Positions 1-11,966 of a stretch of DNA of 64,000 nucleotides are shown one piece after another; positions within the stretch are counted from its first letter, which is position 1; every line of letters begins with the position of its first letter. The notes below the pieces were generated by a model. It ran no database searches. It was not told the DNA's origin and saw only the letters and a list, made by a program, of their open reading frames with translations. The stretch is from the NCBI RefSeq assembly GCF_051020975.1, contig NC_135037.1:10168001-10232000 (forward strand), given 5' to 3'. The position numbers were made by a program, and so were the translations under genes. This stretch comes from Osmia lignaria lignaria (lineage: Eukaryota; Arthropoda; Insecta; Hymenoptera; Megachilidae).

Positions 1-153
1 TGTTTTGCCAGATGGCGTTTATAGAATTTTCTCATTGCTACGTCAGCGACTACCTGTGCGTGGGATTGTATCGTATCGATCCCTGTGACGTTTGAAGGAT
101 TCATGTGGACTTGTTGGTTGTCCATTAAAATCCATTTGAAAAATAATCGAAAA

Positions 154-1343
154 ATGAAAGGAGATTACGCATTTATAATTTGTACTTTATTCGCGATTTT
201 CTTTAAGTTCACACAGTGTAATAGTGTAAACAAGTATGCGTTACTAATGCCAAATGTTAGACCAAACAAGGTAAATGCATGTTGTCATTAAAATTTTATT
301 CGATACTTTGCTTGTTTCCTTATGTTTTATTGGTATTTAAATAATAAAACACATACGGCATATTTTTTATAATTTTTAGGAAGAATTATATTTATGTACT
401 CCAGTTAAAGTGGATCCCTCCCAAAATTACTATTTAACTGGTTTTGAACCAAATGCAACAATGGCAAGTGCCCATCACATAATTTTATATGGTTGTGGTA
501 AACCTGGCAGTTCAAAATCCATATGGAATTGTGGTGAAATGGGACATCGTACGAATGACAAAGAAGAGACAATGGTTCCTTGCGCAAAAGAGTCACAGGT
601 ATTTAATATAAAGTAATAGGATACAAAAATACAATAGTTTTGTATGCAGGAATGATTAATGTATTTTATAGATATTGTATGCTTGGGCTCGAGATGCACC
701 AACTTTAATTTTACCAGAAGGAGTGGGTTTTAAGGTTGGTGGAGATTCTCCAATAAAATATTTAGTTCTACAAGTTCACTATGCTCACATTGATCAGTTT
801 AAAGATGGTGGAACCGATGATTCGGGTGTATTCTTGCATTATACTTTACGTCCATTGAATAAATTAGCTGGAGTTCTTTTATTGGGAACATCTGGTGCTA
901 TACCACCTAGAAGTACAACATATATGGAAACAGCTTGTACAATAAAAGAGAACAAAACTATCCACCCTATAGCATATAGAACTCATACACATTCACTTGG
1001 GAAAGTAGTATCTGGATATTTGATAAAACCAGATTATACCTGGACAGAATTAGGCAAAAGAGATCCTCTGACACCTCAAATGTTTTATCCTGTACATAAT
1101 AAGGTTTCAGCTGAACAAGGAGATCAAATAGCGGCTCGTTGTACTATGCATAGTACACGAGATATTTGGACCTATATAGGTAGTACTAAAGCAGATGAAA
1201 TGTGTAATTTCTATTTAATGTATTATGTTGAAAACGATGAACCATTATCCATGAAGTATTGTTTTTCCAATGGTCCTCCTGTTTATTATTGGAAAGATGC
1301 TGGACTTTTTAACATTCCTGATATAGAAGCATCCAGTTTATAA
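154..1343 (+). CDS. Phm: Peptidylglycine alpha-hydroxylating monooxygenase (PHM), 3 exons, 335 aa
   Basis: Exons are 154-270, 380-598 and 672-1343, all joined in phase 0. The start ATG at 154 opens a hydrophobic signal peptide of about 22 residues ending FKFTQC. PHM is the copper- and ascorbate-dependent secretory-pathway enzyme that hydroxylates the alpha-carbon of C-terminal glycine, the first step of neuropeptide amidation. Visible hallmarks are the CuH histidine pair His71-His72 (ASAHHIILYGC) with a third His148 (LVLQVHY), the CuM pair in HTHSLGKVVSGY (His217, His219), and the CuM methionine Met289 in ADEMCNFYLMYY. No lyase (PAL) domain follows: the frame stops after about 335 residues, as expected for insects, where PHM and PAL are separate genes. 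The coding block is much more A/T-rich than the DNA downstream. Identity is very secure; only the exact 5' UTR is unknown, because the window starts 153 bp upstream of the ATG. Confidence 0.97.
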
Positions 1344-4300
1344 AGTCATGTTAATTACAGACATTCAGGATCGAAACTGATACGGATTTGAGGTTGTTGA
1401 TAATGAAACAGAGTTTATGGAAGGATTTTGTCTATTTGTTGTAGAATAGCGCTCATTTCTTCCATGTTAGATAATAATTATTGTTCCTCTTTACAGTCTA
1501 ATATATATTTTTATTTCATTTAAATTTAGTTTTATTAAAGATACTTTACATCCGAAGAATTGTATTTAGCTAGCTTTAATTATACTGTGTATGTATCAAA
1601 GTGGGGTAATTGTACCATGTGAAAACTAATTTTAAACAGGTTGTATATCATACTAGGCCTAAAAATAGTATGTAATCTTATTGTTCTTCTCATTTGTTAA
1701 ATTTCGATTGGGATTAATCGTTCACGCACAGATAATGCATTTTGTATATGTATGCGCGTAGTTAATCCTATTTTTTGTATGTTCTTCTGAGCTGGTGGAA
1801 AATTATTTATTTGTCTCTAATTTATTTTGCAAAACTTAAAAGAATTTTCTATTGTGTATTTAGTTTATTTTAATTGTGTTTGTACATAGAATTAGCCTGT
1901 GGTACTTAAATAGCATTTTTTTTATTATTCATTCCAAAAAAGAAATTATTAAAAAAATTTCAACCGTTATTTCTGTGACACTTACTATTAATGAGATGCG
2001 CATTAATATAAGATGGAACAGTTACTGTTGAATTGTATACTGACATAAGTTATTATAACTAATAATAATTTTTTAAACTGAACAGTATTTTCGAAGTGTA
2101 CGCAAGAGAATATTTTTAAACTTAAACGACTGAAAGTAAAACATAATCATGACGTACCTTGACGCGATTTTACTCTACGTACCGATAAGTGTAACAAATA
2201 TAAATTATTTTCCAAGTTGTGCAGAGAAGGCGCGAATGAGTTTCTATGAATTTAATATTATACTTATTCCCTAATAAATCATGCTTATATTGAAAATTGT
2301 GAATTAATTAATTTCTTTTTATTCATCTACATTGCTCTTTCAATTTGATAATTGTAATCAGCTAAATGGATTGCGAGGTATTTTGTCCGGTAAAATGGGG
2401 ATCCCCTTTTAAAAAGTATGTCGATGAACGTGGACGTACGTTTTTGGAAAACAAATGAACGGAGAAAGTGCAGCGAACATGTCGAAGAATCTAACGGAGG
2501 TGTGGTTCAACACATCACATCTATCGATGCGTCTCCGTTAGAGAAACTATCAATCTTTTCCCCAGTCTCCGATTGCAATTCCAATGCTCGTTTGAACCTG
2601 TTAATCATTTACTACCCAAAGGATTCGTAATTGAGCGGTAGAAATACTACAAGCGTATCAAATTTTTAAAAGTCAATTAAACATACGTAGCCATATTTTA
2701 CTGTTTACTTGTATGCATTACAAATAATTCAAACGTGAACTGTGCTATCGAAATTGTAATTGTAATACGAGTTTGTGAAAGTAAAATTGACACGCGGCCT
2801 CGCCTCGGTTCGTTCCGTATTTCCGGTCCTCTTGTAAGTAAGTAACCATATGTACGAGTACTTTCGTCGAACAAGTCTCGATCGCTCTCTTTCGACGAAA
2901 AACCAAGGTCAGGAATGATCCTTAATAAGAAATTAAAACAAGTACTTATATATGTACTTTTAGTTTATCACCTGATACATTACGTTTTATCGATACAACG
3001 AAGGTGAAGCAAAAACAATCCTTTCGAATGGTATTCATTAGATTTCCGCTCGCGTAGACAACGTAAATAGATGACAACTTTGTACAGCATATACAGTTTA
3101 TATTTAAGAGAAAGTTAATCGAATATTTAGTATGGTAATCGCGACGAATTTTTTTTCTTTAAAACGAAATATTTAACTTTCGTTCCAGATTTCGTAACGC
3201 GTACCATCGAAAGGAAAACGAACTCCAGAATGACAGGAATAAATTGTTGAAACTCTCTCTTTACACTAATGGAATGGATTTTCTTGATTTTAGCAATACG
3301 TTATCCTTTCACGCGGGTCAGATGGTTGCAATCTCTTTTTCACGAATCCATACTCTTCCTGGAGGGAAGGGTTAAAGGGAAACTGGTAGCTACCACCTAT
3401 GTAGGTGGTTCGAGATTCCGAGGGGAGCGATAATGAGTCAATGAAAACGGGACGTCACGCGCGCATAAAAGTATCATCGTTGGTAAAAGCATGTCTCGTC
3501 GTTAGGAAAGCGACTGGAGCACATGCAGCCCGATCGGTTGTAGGTATGCTTTGGAGGCAACTTCGAAAGTAAGGCCTCGATCACGTTTTCTTCGATGTCA
3601 GCTTGCCGCACAAACTAAGTAGACTTTGGCACAACCTTTGTTTCCTTATTCTTTTTTCTCTCTATCTCGTCAACCAACAAGAAGAGGCCGTGATTTGACC
3701 GTCACCTCGTGTACTGCTTCCTTCCATACGATTAAGATCATATCTTAAACACTGATAAGTGTGAACAGGCTGGTTTGCGTCTCGGTTTTCAACTCGTCTC
3801 CTGCGCATTTGCACAAGGAGACGTAATTTTTTATTGCAAAACTTTATTTGTAAATACGCTGCCCATTAACGGCAAACGAGGCTACATTCATTGACTCGAG
3901 CCAGCGTATTTGTCAATGTGGCACATCTTCGAAGAATTCCTGTGAAAATAAATACGCGTTAACGCGATTACCGGACAGTAGAAATAGCTAGTGCTGCCAG
4001 ATGAAATTTTAACCATACGGAAGATTCATTTTTTTAATTTAACGCCTTGATTCCATTGCATTAAAGCAGTGAACGTGCTCTCAAACGACTCGACTTTTCA
4101 ATATCTTTCCGTTCTTTCCTCCGTATTATTTTTCTCAATTGCAGCAAACCGTTTGCACTCGTGATCCTTCGTTTCCTCAACAGCCAATAATTGGTATTCG
4201 TGCTTTATCTGGCAGCGAAATATTCGCTCGGAAATAGAACGGAGCAACTCGTTGAACTGTAGGTACTCATTCGTACTTTACACCACTCGAAGGGTTATTC

Positions 4301-4645
4301 TGCTGTTGTAACAAATTTTACTTTACATTTTATGGGGATACTAGCACTTAGTAGTCTTCTCCCCTTTCGGAAAGGAAAAATAAATAAAAAGGCAAGGAGC
4401 GTTGAAGAGATATTGTACATAGAAAGACTAGGGGATGCCGCATCTATAGGGTTGAAGTGGAAGCGGAAGCGGAAACAGAAACCGGCAGGGTGCTAACTCG
4501 GCAGTTTGTGGAAGATTCGAGGCGAGAGGGTGATGGAAAGGAGAAAGAGCAAGAGAGAAAGGGGCAGGCGAGAGAAGAGAGATGTAGCGATTGGTTAAGC
4601 CGGTTGGAAAAGCCCGCCTGGCTGCTCAACCGGCCGGCACTTTGC
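1344..4645. other. Phm 3' UTR and intergenic DNA
   Basis: This stretch contains no supported coding region. The first kilobase is A/T-rich and is probably Phm 3' UTR or flank; AATAAA motifs occur, for example at 2273-2278, but the real cleavage site cannot be chosen by eye. From about 2.8 kb the base composition changes to CpG-rich sequence. Purine-rich GAAGCG/GAAACA runs at about 4455-4485 precede the putative promoter of the next gene. Confidence 0.6.
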
Positions 4646-5067
4646 TCAGTTCTCCACTGCGCTCCGAACGAACCGGAGCTTTCGCTAAACGAATTTCTCG
4701 AGAACCCCGCGACTACATCTTTCGATAGTATCGTAACGATCGATCGATCGATCGATTTTACGAATCCTCGACGACAAATCGCACTTTCTTCGACTCCAGT
4801 TCACTTTTCCATCAGACTATTATTTGGAATTGTTCGTTAACACACACCCCTACTGTCTTCGTTTCTTCGTTTCCTCGTCGTCGACATCGACGACCTGTGT
4901 TCCTTCGAGGACAAGAAGGAACGAAAGAGGCAATAGAAGAAGAAACTATGCCTATGGGCGAACACGCGTCGGTGTTTTCGGCTTGAGGACGATAGAAGAA
5001 TCGAAGATTGCAGTTTACACGAAGAAGATATTGCTGAGAGGAAAAGAGGAATTTGCTTGAAATTACG
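4646..5067 (+). promoter_or_regulatory. Putative transcription start and non-coding first exon of the secreted Ser/Thr/Pro-rich protein gene
   Basis: An initiator-like TCAGT lies at 4646-4650 and a strong splice donor, ACG|GTGAGT, at 5067/5068. The stretch between contains a (GATC)n run at about 4739-4757 and looks like an insect 5' UTR exon. The nearest good acceptor that would use it is TTTCAG at 11958-11963, immediately upstream of the signal-peptide ATG, giving a first intron of about 6.9 kb. The link is inferred; transcript data would be needed to confirm it. No TATA box is visible. Confidence 0.4.
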
Positions 5068-8000
5068 GTGAGTTTTTCCACTTTTCTTTATTTCTACTAT
5101 TACTTCGTCGGGTCGTATAAACTTCTACAGAAACGTGTTATCTGTATTATCGAGCATTCGAGGATGTATTTAATAGAGAATTTCAAATTAGAATGAAAGA
5201 AATGGTCAGATTATTTACATAATTACGACACTTTATTCTGGTACAATTTACACAAGCGAAAACTCGTTCTCACTAATGCTTTCCATTAACAAGAGGTCTG
5301 CACACCCGAAACTGTTGGCAGAGGATCGGATCGTTTCGGAGTTTGTGCTCGTAAAAGTAATTTACGATGTGTCGCGTTAATCCAAGTTGAACTTTTTGAA
5401 TTTGGAATCATTCAAAAATTGTATTTAAAGAAAATTTGTTCTAATGAAAAGGGAATGAATTTTTTTTGAAATATAGTGCTGTAGTTTTCACTTATACTCG
5501 AAGGGGTAGCTTTCCATTACGGATACTTTTTAGTCTGTCTCGGTAATTTTCCAGCAAAAAATGTCACGGTTTACGTACGTCGTATGCGACACGACGAAAT
5601 GCTGGCTCGCAAATTCGAAGAGTACGACACATCGTGAATGTAAAGTGTAGTACAGACTCCTGCGGAATGTCATTTATCGGTCATTCAAATCGAAAGGCTC
5701 GGTTTCACGATTTGCGGTCTTGTTTGCTCGTGCATATCCTTAATTGCCTCGGTTTGCGGACCTATCGATTGCTCGCGTTAACACGATCTTGAATTCAGAA
5801 CGCGAAACCGCCTCTTGATTGGCATTAATCGCTTAGGCACGTGCGCCCGATGTTGATCTCGATTTACCCGAAAAACAGAAGGAACCCGAAGAATATCGAC
5901 GCGTTTCTATTGAAAAGCGAACGTGAAAAAACAGTTCGAAACGCGGTACCTTAAAAAATATCGAATTATCGTTTTATTCTTTTTCAACGGCATAGAGAAT
6001 CGGGTGTCGACGTCGAAGCAAAGGTTTCTTTCACGTTTGAATACGAATCGCGACACGAGCCGTGACATCCAGTTGGCAAGCTTTTACTGAAATCAGCTCT
6101 TTCATGCGGATCAGCCTAAACGTCGTCACGGATAACGTATATAGAAACTATTCGAACTAGGTCGCCACCTTTTTTCCTTCGTACCGCAACAATGCTCTGT
6201 TCCTATCCAATCCGGCAAACTCTTGGCCCGCAGGAAATTGCATCTGTTTTATTGGCATTCTGCTCGTGTGCCAAAGTTTCCTTTCCGCTCTGTTCCCTTG
6301 TACCGTCTTCCTCCAGCGAAACTGATCGTTTCGATGGTGCGCAAGAAAACGAGAGTTTTCCTAGTAAAACACATTTTACACTGTCTTCAAACTCAATAAT
6401 GATTAAACATTCTATGGAGAAATTTATAACAGCGTGATCCTCCTTGTTAATTGGTTTTCCGCATGAAAGTCTATTTAAATGATGTCGGTCTGTAGGGTGT
6501 CGAGTATGATACGTTTAGCGAAACTCGGTCGAAGATTTTATCGAAACTTTAATATCCTCATCGAACACGTAGTGGAGTTTTTCGATCGATGCATCAAAAG
6601 TTGGCAAACTGCTTAATCTCACCGTCGAAACGTAGTCGGTTCGGTATTCTTTCGATACATACATAAGCCCATACGTACATACGTGTGTACACATAGGCGT
6701 ACACAGTTGCCGGTTTAATGTACGGTGTCCCATAAGGTTCATATATCTCTCTTTACAACCAGGAAACGAGTATGGTCCCTTCGCAACGAGGCACATTCAT
6801 AAATCCAAAGGGAAGCCGACCTGGCTGGAAAAACATACTTGTTCCACCGACCTGCTCGCGTATTTTCTGCACCACAATTTTACCTTTTTCACTGTACGAA
6901 ACGAACAAACTTACCTACCACAAACGAGAATTCTTAATCGCCTCGATGTAGTTGGAATTATATCGGAAAGGATAGAAACCCCGCTCGACGTTTCACGAAT
7001 CTTTCCTTACTTTTCAACGATTCAATTTCCTGCCAGCGAAATCCTTTGTATCGTCAATTTTTCAACTCTTTATCCTTCTACAGAGCCATCAATTTCGTCG
7101 AATCTTTAGTGACAGCAGCTGTTCAAACGACTCGCTACTCGGCAGATGAAAATCGTGGCTCTTAATATTTTTATTAAACTTGAAAAGTGGTAATAATTTT
7201 GCTTTTAATGAACAGTCGCAGTCGATTCGATGCAATTCTGAATTTCCTGACCAGTTGGTCTATCTACTCGTTGCATTTTTTTCGAATTCTCTGCGAACGC
7301 TTGTTATCTGTTGGAGCAATTAGCGAATACGTTGTCGCGAAGCAATTATCGGTGACACGCGAGTCCAGCTCGAGAATGAATTCGAATGTTTCGCGAGATT
7401 CGGTAAATATGTATTGTAGTTGGTCAAAGGGTCATCCGGTGTATCGGTCGATATTCGCGAGCATGCTGGAAACGAGTTGAACAGGGCAAGCGCATCGACA
7501 AAAATGTCGAGAATTGTTTGTTGTTTGTAACGCGGGTTGCCTTTCGGTTGCCTCGTTAGTCCCAAGAGAAACTTGGGAAGAGAAATAGCCGTGGAAAGCT
7601 CTGGGACGTGTCCAATTCGAACGTAAAATTTCGTAATTTCCTTTCCTTTCGGCTCGACTCGGCTCTCGGTAGAATCAATCGCGTTCGAAACAGAAAAATT
7701 CTCTTTGCGTCTGGTTTATTTGATTATTCGTAAACTGTCGCGACGAATGGATCGTACGGAACGTGTACCGTACCATTAATCATTTCGATGGTAACGCGTT
7801 TCGCGAGACACGAACTTCGATGCCAAGAAAGAAGAACAATCTCTTAAGAATAGGCAGATTCGACTCGTGTTCGATGAAGTTGTATCGGTCAAATTTCAAG
7901 CAAGTATAAAGTATCGAGAGAAAAAGAGAAGAGAAGAGAGTAATTGGGAGGAAGGAGTATCGTACGTTCGTATGTTCCCGAGGCATACATCTCTGTCTCG

Positions 8001-11000
8001 TTGTCGTAATTTATTTGATGGGATTGATGCCGCTCACGGGAGCCCATAACTTTCGTCATTTCTCCAATCAGGTGGAAGACCACCTAGAAAAGAACCAGAG
8101 AAATTCACGTCGATGTAAGGAGCGAACACATGTAAATCGTGTGACCCCTATCCAGGACACGAATCGAACGGAAGTACAGGAAATCTTTGCAAATTCTACA
8201 AAATTACGACACTTTCTTATTTCGCACACGCCAAATTATTGTTGCTCCTTTCGAATGAGAATATTCTACGACGATCGAACGGGTGAAACGACGACAAGTC
8301 GAGAGTTGATGTCTAAGATCGTATTGTCCGTGGATCGGTGAATTTTTCTCGTTTTCGCGAGCCAGCTTGATGAAAAAAAAAAAACGAAAATTCGTGAGAT
8401 TGCATGTCTGTACGCCACCAAACGACGTACAATTTCGCACGAGTATCTCGGGAAGCAGAAGAAGCAGCCACGATGAAAATTTCATCGCACGCGAGAAAAG
8501 GAGCGGTAGCGAGACCGACCGGCCTGCATACGTAATACACCTTCTTAGCTAATATAGGCCGGTTTGGTTTTGGGGCCAGGCAATTCCCTGATGCGACGCG
8601 ACGCGACGTCTCGTTAAAATCTCCTTCTTCTCCGTTTCTAGATTACAACTATTTTCGCTTTCATACAGACGACAATGATAAAGAATAACGAGAAGAAATG
8701 GCAATTTTCGCATATTTCCATAAGGTCAAGATTCGCTTCTACCATAAATCCATGGTTGTACAATACTTGTTCATACGACGATCCATTTGGACAGTGATGC
8801 AAACGCGCGCGCACCAGGTGATTTCGCAGGCGTTTACACGCGCGTTCACAGGCGCACGATAACCTTGTGTGGTCCACGGAAGAGAGAGATAAAGTGAAAC
8901 TGTGATGGGGCCACGCTGTCTCGCGATCCAACCTCGATCTCAGGGCCGTCCACGCCACACCGTTTCTTCCCGCTCCGGTTTTCATCTTCTTTTCCCTTCC
9001 CTTCCCTTCCCTTACCTTACCTTACCTTACCTTACCTTACCTTACTTTACCTTACCTTACCTTACCTTACCTTACCTTACCTTACCTTACCTTACCTTAC
9101 CTTACCTTACCTTACCTTACCTCACCTTACCTTTTTTCTCATCTGCCCATCTCTTAAATAAAAGTTCGCTTAATTCGCTTACATTATACTTTAATATACC
9201 TTAATATCTTGATAGCAAGGTTTTACGAATCGCGAGCTGGTGGTTCCATGGTCTCAATTCCCACGCCGTTTTGTCTCGATCGTCGAAACGCAGCCGACAA
9301 GAAAAGTAATTAGGGCCAACGATTCCCACAATTTCGTGCTTTACGTTGCGCGGAATGAGACGGAACTTGTACAGGTACAATTTTCGAGGTACCGATCATC
9401 ATGCGTGTACGGTGAGGCAACCGTTCTTAATATGTACAGTCTTTACTGCGTGCCTTCTTCCCATACCGTTCAATTCGATTCGACCCGACTTGCCGCATTA
9501 CGTTTCGTATCGTTTTATCAAAGCGCTGTTTCCTGTACGTCCTATACCGAACCGTGAATTTCAACCTGTATTTTCAACTCATTCGCAACTTTGTTCCTGA
9601 CAGTTGTACGATTTTTAATAAAAAAAAGCACGGATGATTCGGCTTGCTTCGATCCGATCGAAGTTCGCGATTATCATCGGGCTGTTTCGTTTTAACCGCG
9701 ACAGCGTTCTCGACCCCGATTGAAATCGAGTTCCCGATTCGGAATCAAACGATCGAGAACAAGCGATCTACGAGCGAGCGTGCCGGCAATAACTTTCTAA
9801 CGATGTAAACGGTAATTATATATTGTGCGTGGCCAGTCGATGAGAAGAGATACGCGCGGGCTCTTCCCCTGCATTCGCTGTTCGTTTTTTTTTCTTTTTC
9901 TTTCTTACAACCTCGTTTCGTCTGGGTCGACAGACATTCGAGAAAAATTGATTTCCACACGGATAAATCGAATTTTATTCGTACGAGCGATCAGGTCGAT
10001 CGAGGACAAATTACTTGTAGGAATTCGTGGAAAGTTGTTGAATTCTAGAGAGGATCGATTACGCGGTGCATTAATTGCTCGGCGAACATTCCGCTTAGCC
10101 GATCGTGATGGCACAAGGTAGCTAGCAGAGGCATCTCCGTGTCTTGTCTACTTTCTCCGGTCTTTCCGTTTTCCTTCTATATCCCTCAGGCGTTCGATAC
10201 GCTCGCGTCCATAAATTATAGTTAAACAAAGAGATACCGAATGAACGGAAACACGCGGAAGGAGAAGAGGTCGTGGAAATTGGCATGAACTTTCAATCGC
10301 GACCTGTAAGGAATTCAGCGATCGCGTCGCGACGTTACTCTTTGGAAAATCTCGACGTGGATTCGATTAGGGGGCGTTCGATTGCAGCTTCGATCTTCAA
10401 GGTCGAATCACGTCGAATCTGAAGGCGGCATCGCAGAAAGCGGCATTCTTTGCTCGCTCGTCTCTGCCGACCACGTTCTTTCTTTGGGAATCTTACTCCA
10501 GAGAGAGAGGAGATCGGCGCCCGAAGCATCGTCTACCGTTACCACGTGTCTCCTCTTTCTTTCTCTCTTCACCTGGTCTCTCTCTCTCTCTCACCCCTTC
10601 TCTCGATACACCGCGATCGCACGTGCAAATACGATGGAAACCGCTTCCAGCAGGCTTTCCGAAAGCCATGGTTTCGATCGGCAAACATCCCTCGGCACGA
10701 CCTACTTTCAACCTTCCAGGTTCGAACCTCGCACTTTACCGAAGGTACCGTCGACCTATGACCTTGAACTCGAATCGACGATGATCGAGAAGCAACCTGA
10801 AAAGAGCGCGTTACTTTTCTTCGAGGATCCCCGAAACGCGTCTTGCTGGAGAACGCGAGAGGAAGAGGAAAAGGATTCGAAGGAATTCTCCTAATTCAGT
10901 TTCGTTAGGAGACTGTTATCGGTAAATAGAAATCGGGAAGCAGGTGTGGAACTGTGAACGATTCGCTGGTTGACCGGTGAACCGTTGAGCGTTGGCAAAG

Positions 11001-11963
11001 CGATTTGCACGTGTCTCGGGTGAAAGTATAGATATTCCAAAGCATCGCTCTACGCTTTTCGAGTCGAATTTACAGACACCAAGTTTGCGCACCGGTTCCA
11101 CCGACCAGTCTCCCCCTTTCCCCTCCTCGTTTACGGAATATATTTTAATAACTTTGATGCAAACGCGAAAGCAACAGAATCCTCCTGTCCGGTGGAACTG
11201 GCGTTGTAAAGCGACGATCAAGGGTTCCTCGGTCGGTCGTAGTTTGCAAAACGCTGAGTCGATAATCCGATTAATATAATCGTTTTTCTGTTGCTCTTGC
11301 CGATACATACCAACAAACGTGCCTATAATTTCTTATCTGTGCTCGCCTATGTCGTTGACAGCAGCAATTATACCGCTTATTTATAGGCAGCAAGTCACGC
11401 CTAAGATAAATATCAAGGTTTTCTTGATTAATGACAACGACGTTGCTCTCTTTACTAATCTTGTACGGACGCGTAAATATAGCTGATAGAATCGGTTTTC
11501 ACTTTCTTCCGGAACGATAACAACCTCTTAAACGCTAATCAGAAACTCCCGTTTATCTCAGATCTTGTCGAACTGGAGCGTTCAAAGAGGGGTGTGCGCG
11601 AGTTCGCAGATCTAGCACCCCAACCTAAGACAACGCGGAGCCAGGATAATTTCCTCGACTGATCTGCCCACTTTCTCGATACTCTCGATTCACGCAGGAT
11701 ACGCGCGCGTACTCTCGTTATCGATTGTATCGGGAAGGATGAAAGGTATGGAGAGCGAGCGAAACGGTTTCTCGTGGGTGAGAGAGAAGGCGAGAAAGAG
11801 GGAGAGAAGGATGCGGTGTGGTGGATGTCTCGATCGTGGGAACGTAATTCGTGGTTCGATACGAGCGGGTCGCAACCCGCTTCGAATTATCGGACGCTTT
11901 AAGAATTCTTCTGGTACTCGTTACCTCGCTTAATATAGTCCTATTTTATTTTTCCTGTTTCAG
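5068..11963 (+). other. Inferred 6.9-kb first intron, no coding sequence seen
   Basis: This long CpG-rich stretch lies between the putative first exon and the signal-peptide exon. Open frames here (for example 10382-10894) have no recognisable domain, low-complexity or basic composition, and no convincing splice partners. Its notable contents are the pentanucleotide array at 9011-9130 and pyrimidine runs around 10555-10600. If the 5' exon assignment is wrong, part of this is intergenic. Confidence 0.4.
9011..9130. repeat. (CTTAC)24 microsatellite, (GTAAG)24 on the minus strand
   Basis: The array has 24 consecutive 5-bp units, with only two substituted copies (TTTAC at 9046-9050, CTCAC at 9121-9125). 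It is flanked on the left by CCCTT-type pyrimidine repeats from about 8990. On the minus strand each unit junction reads AAG|GTAAG, a near-consensus 5' splice site. Confidence 0.98.
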
Positions 11964-11966
11964 ACG

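Noticed and set aside
4457..4840. 127-codon plus ORF beginning MEAEAETETG
   Set aside because: The start derives from a purine simple repeat, and the frame runs through the putative transcription start and a GATC repeat.
9011..9130. Interstitial telomeric repeat
   Set aside because: The unit is CTTAC/GTAAG. No rotation or complement equals the insect telomere repeat TTAGG/CCTAA.
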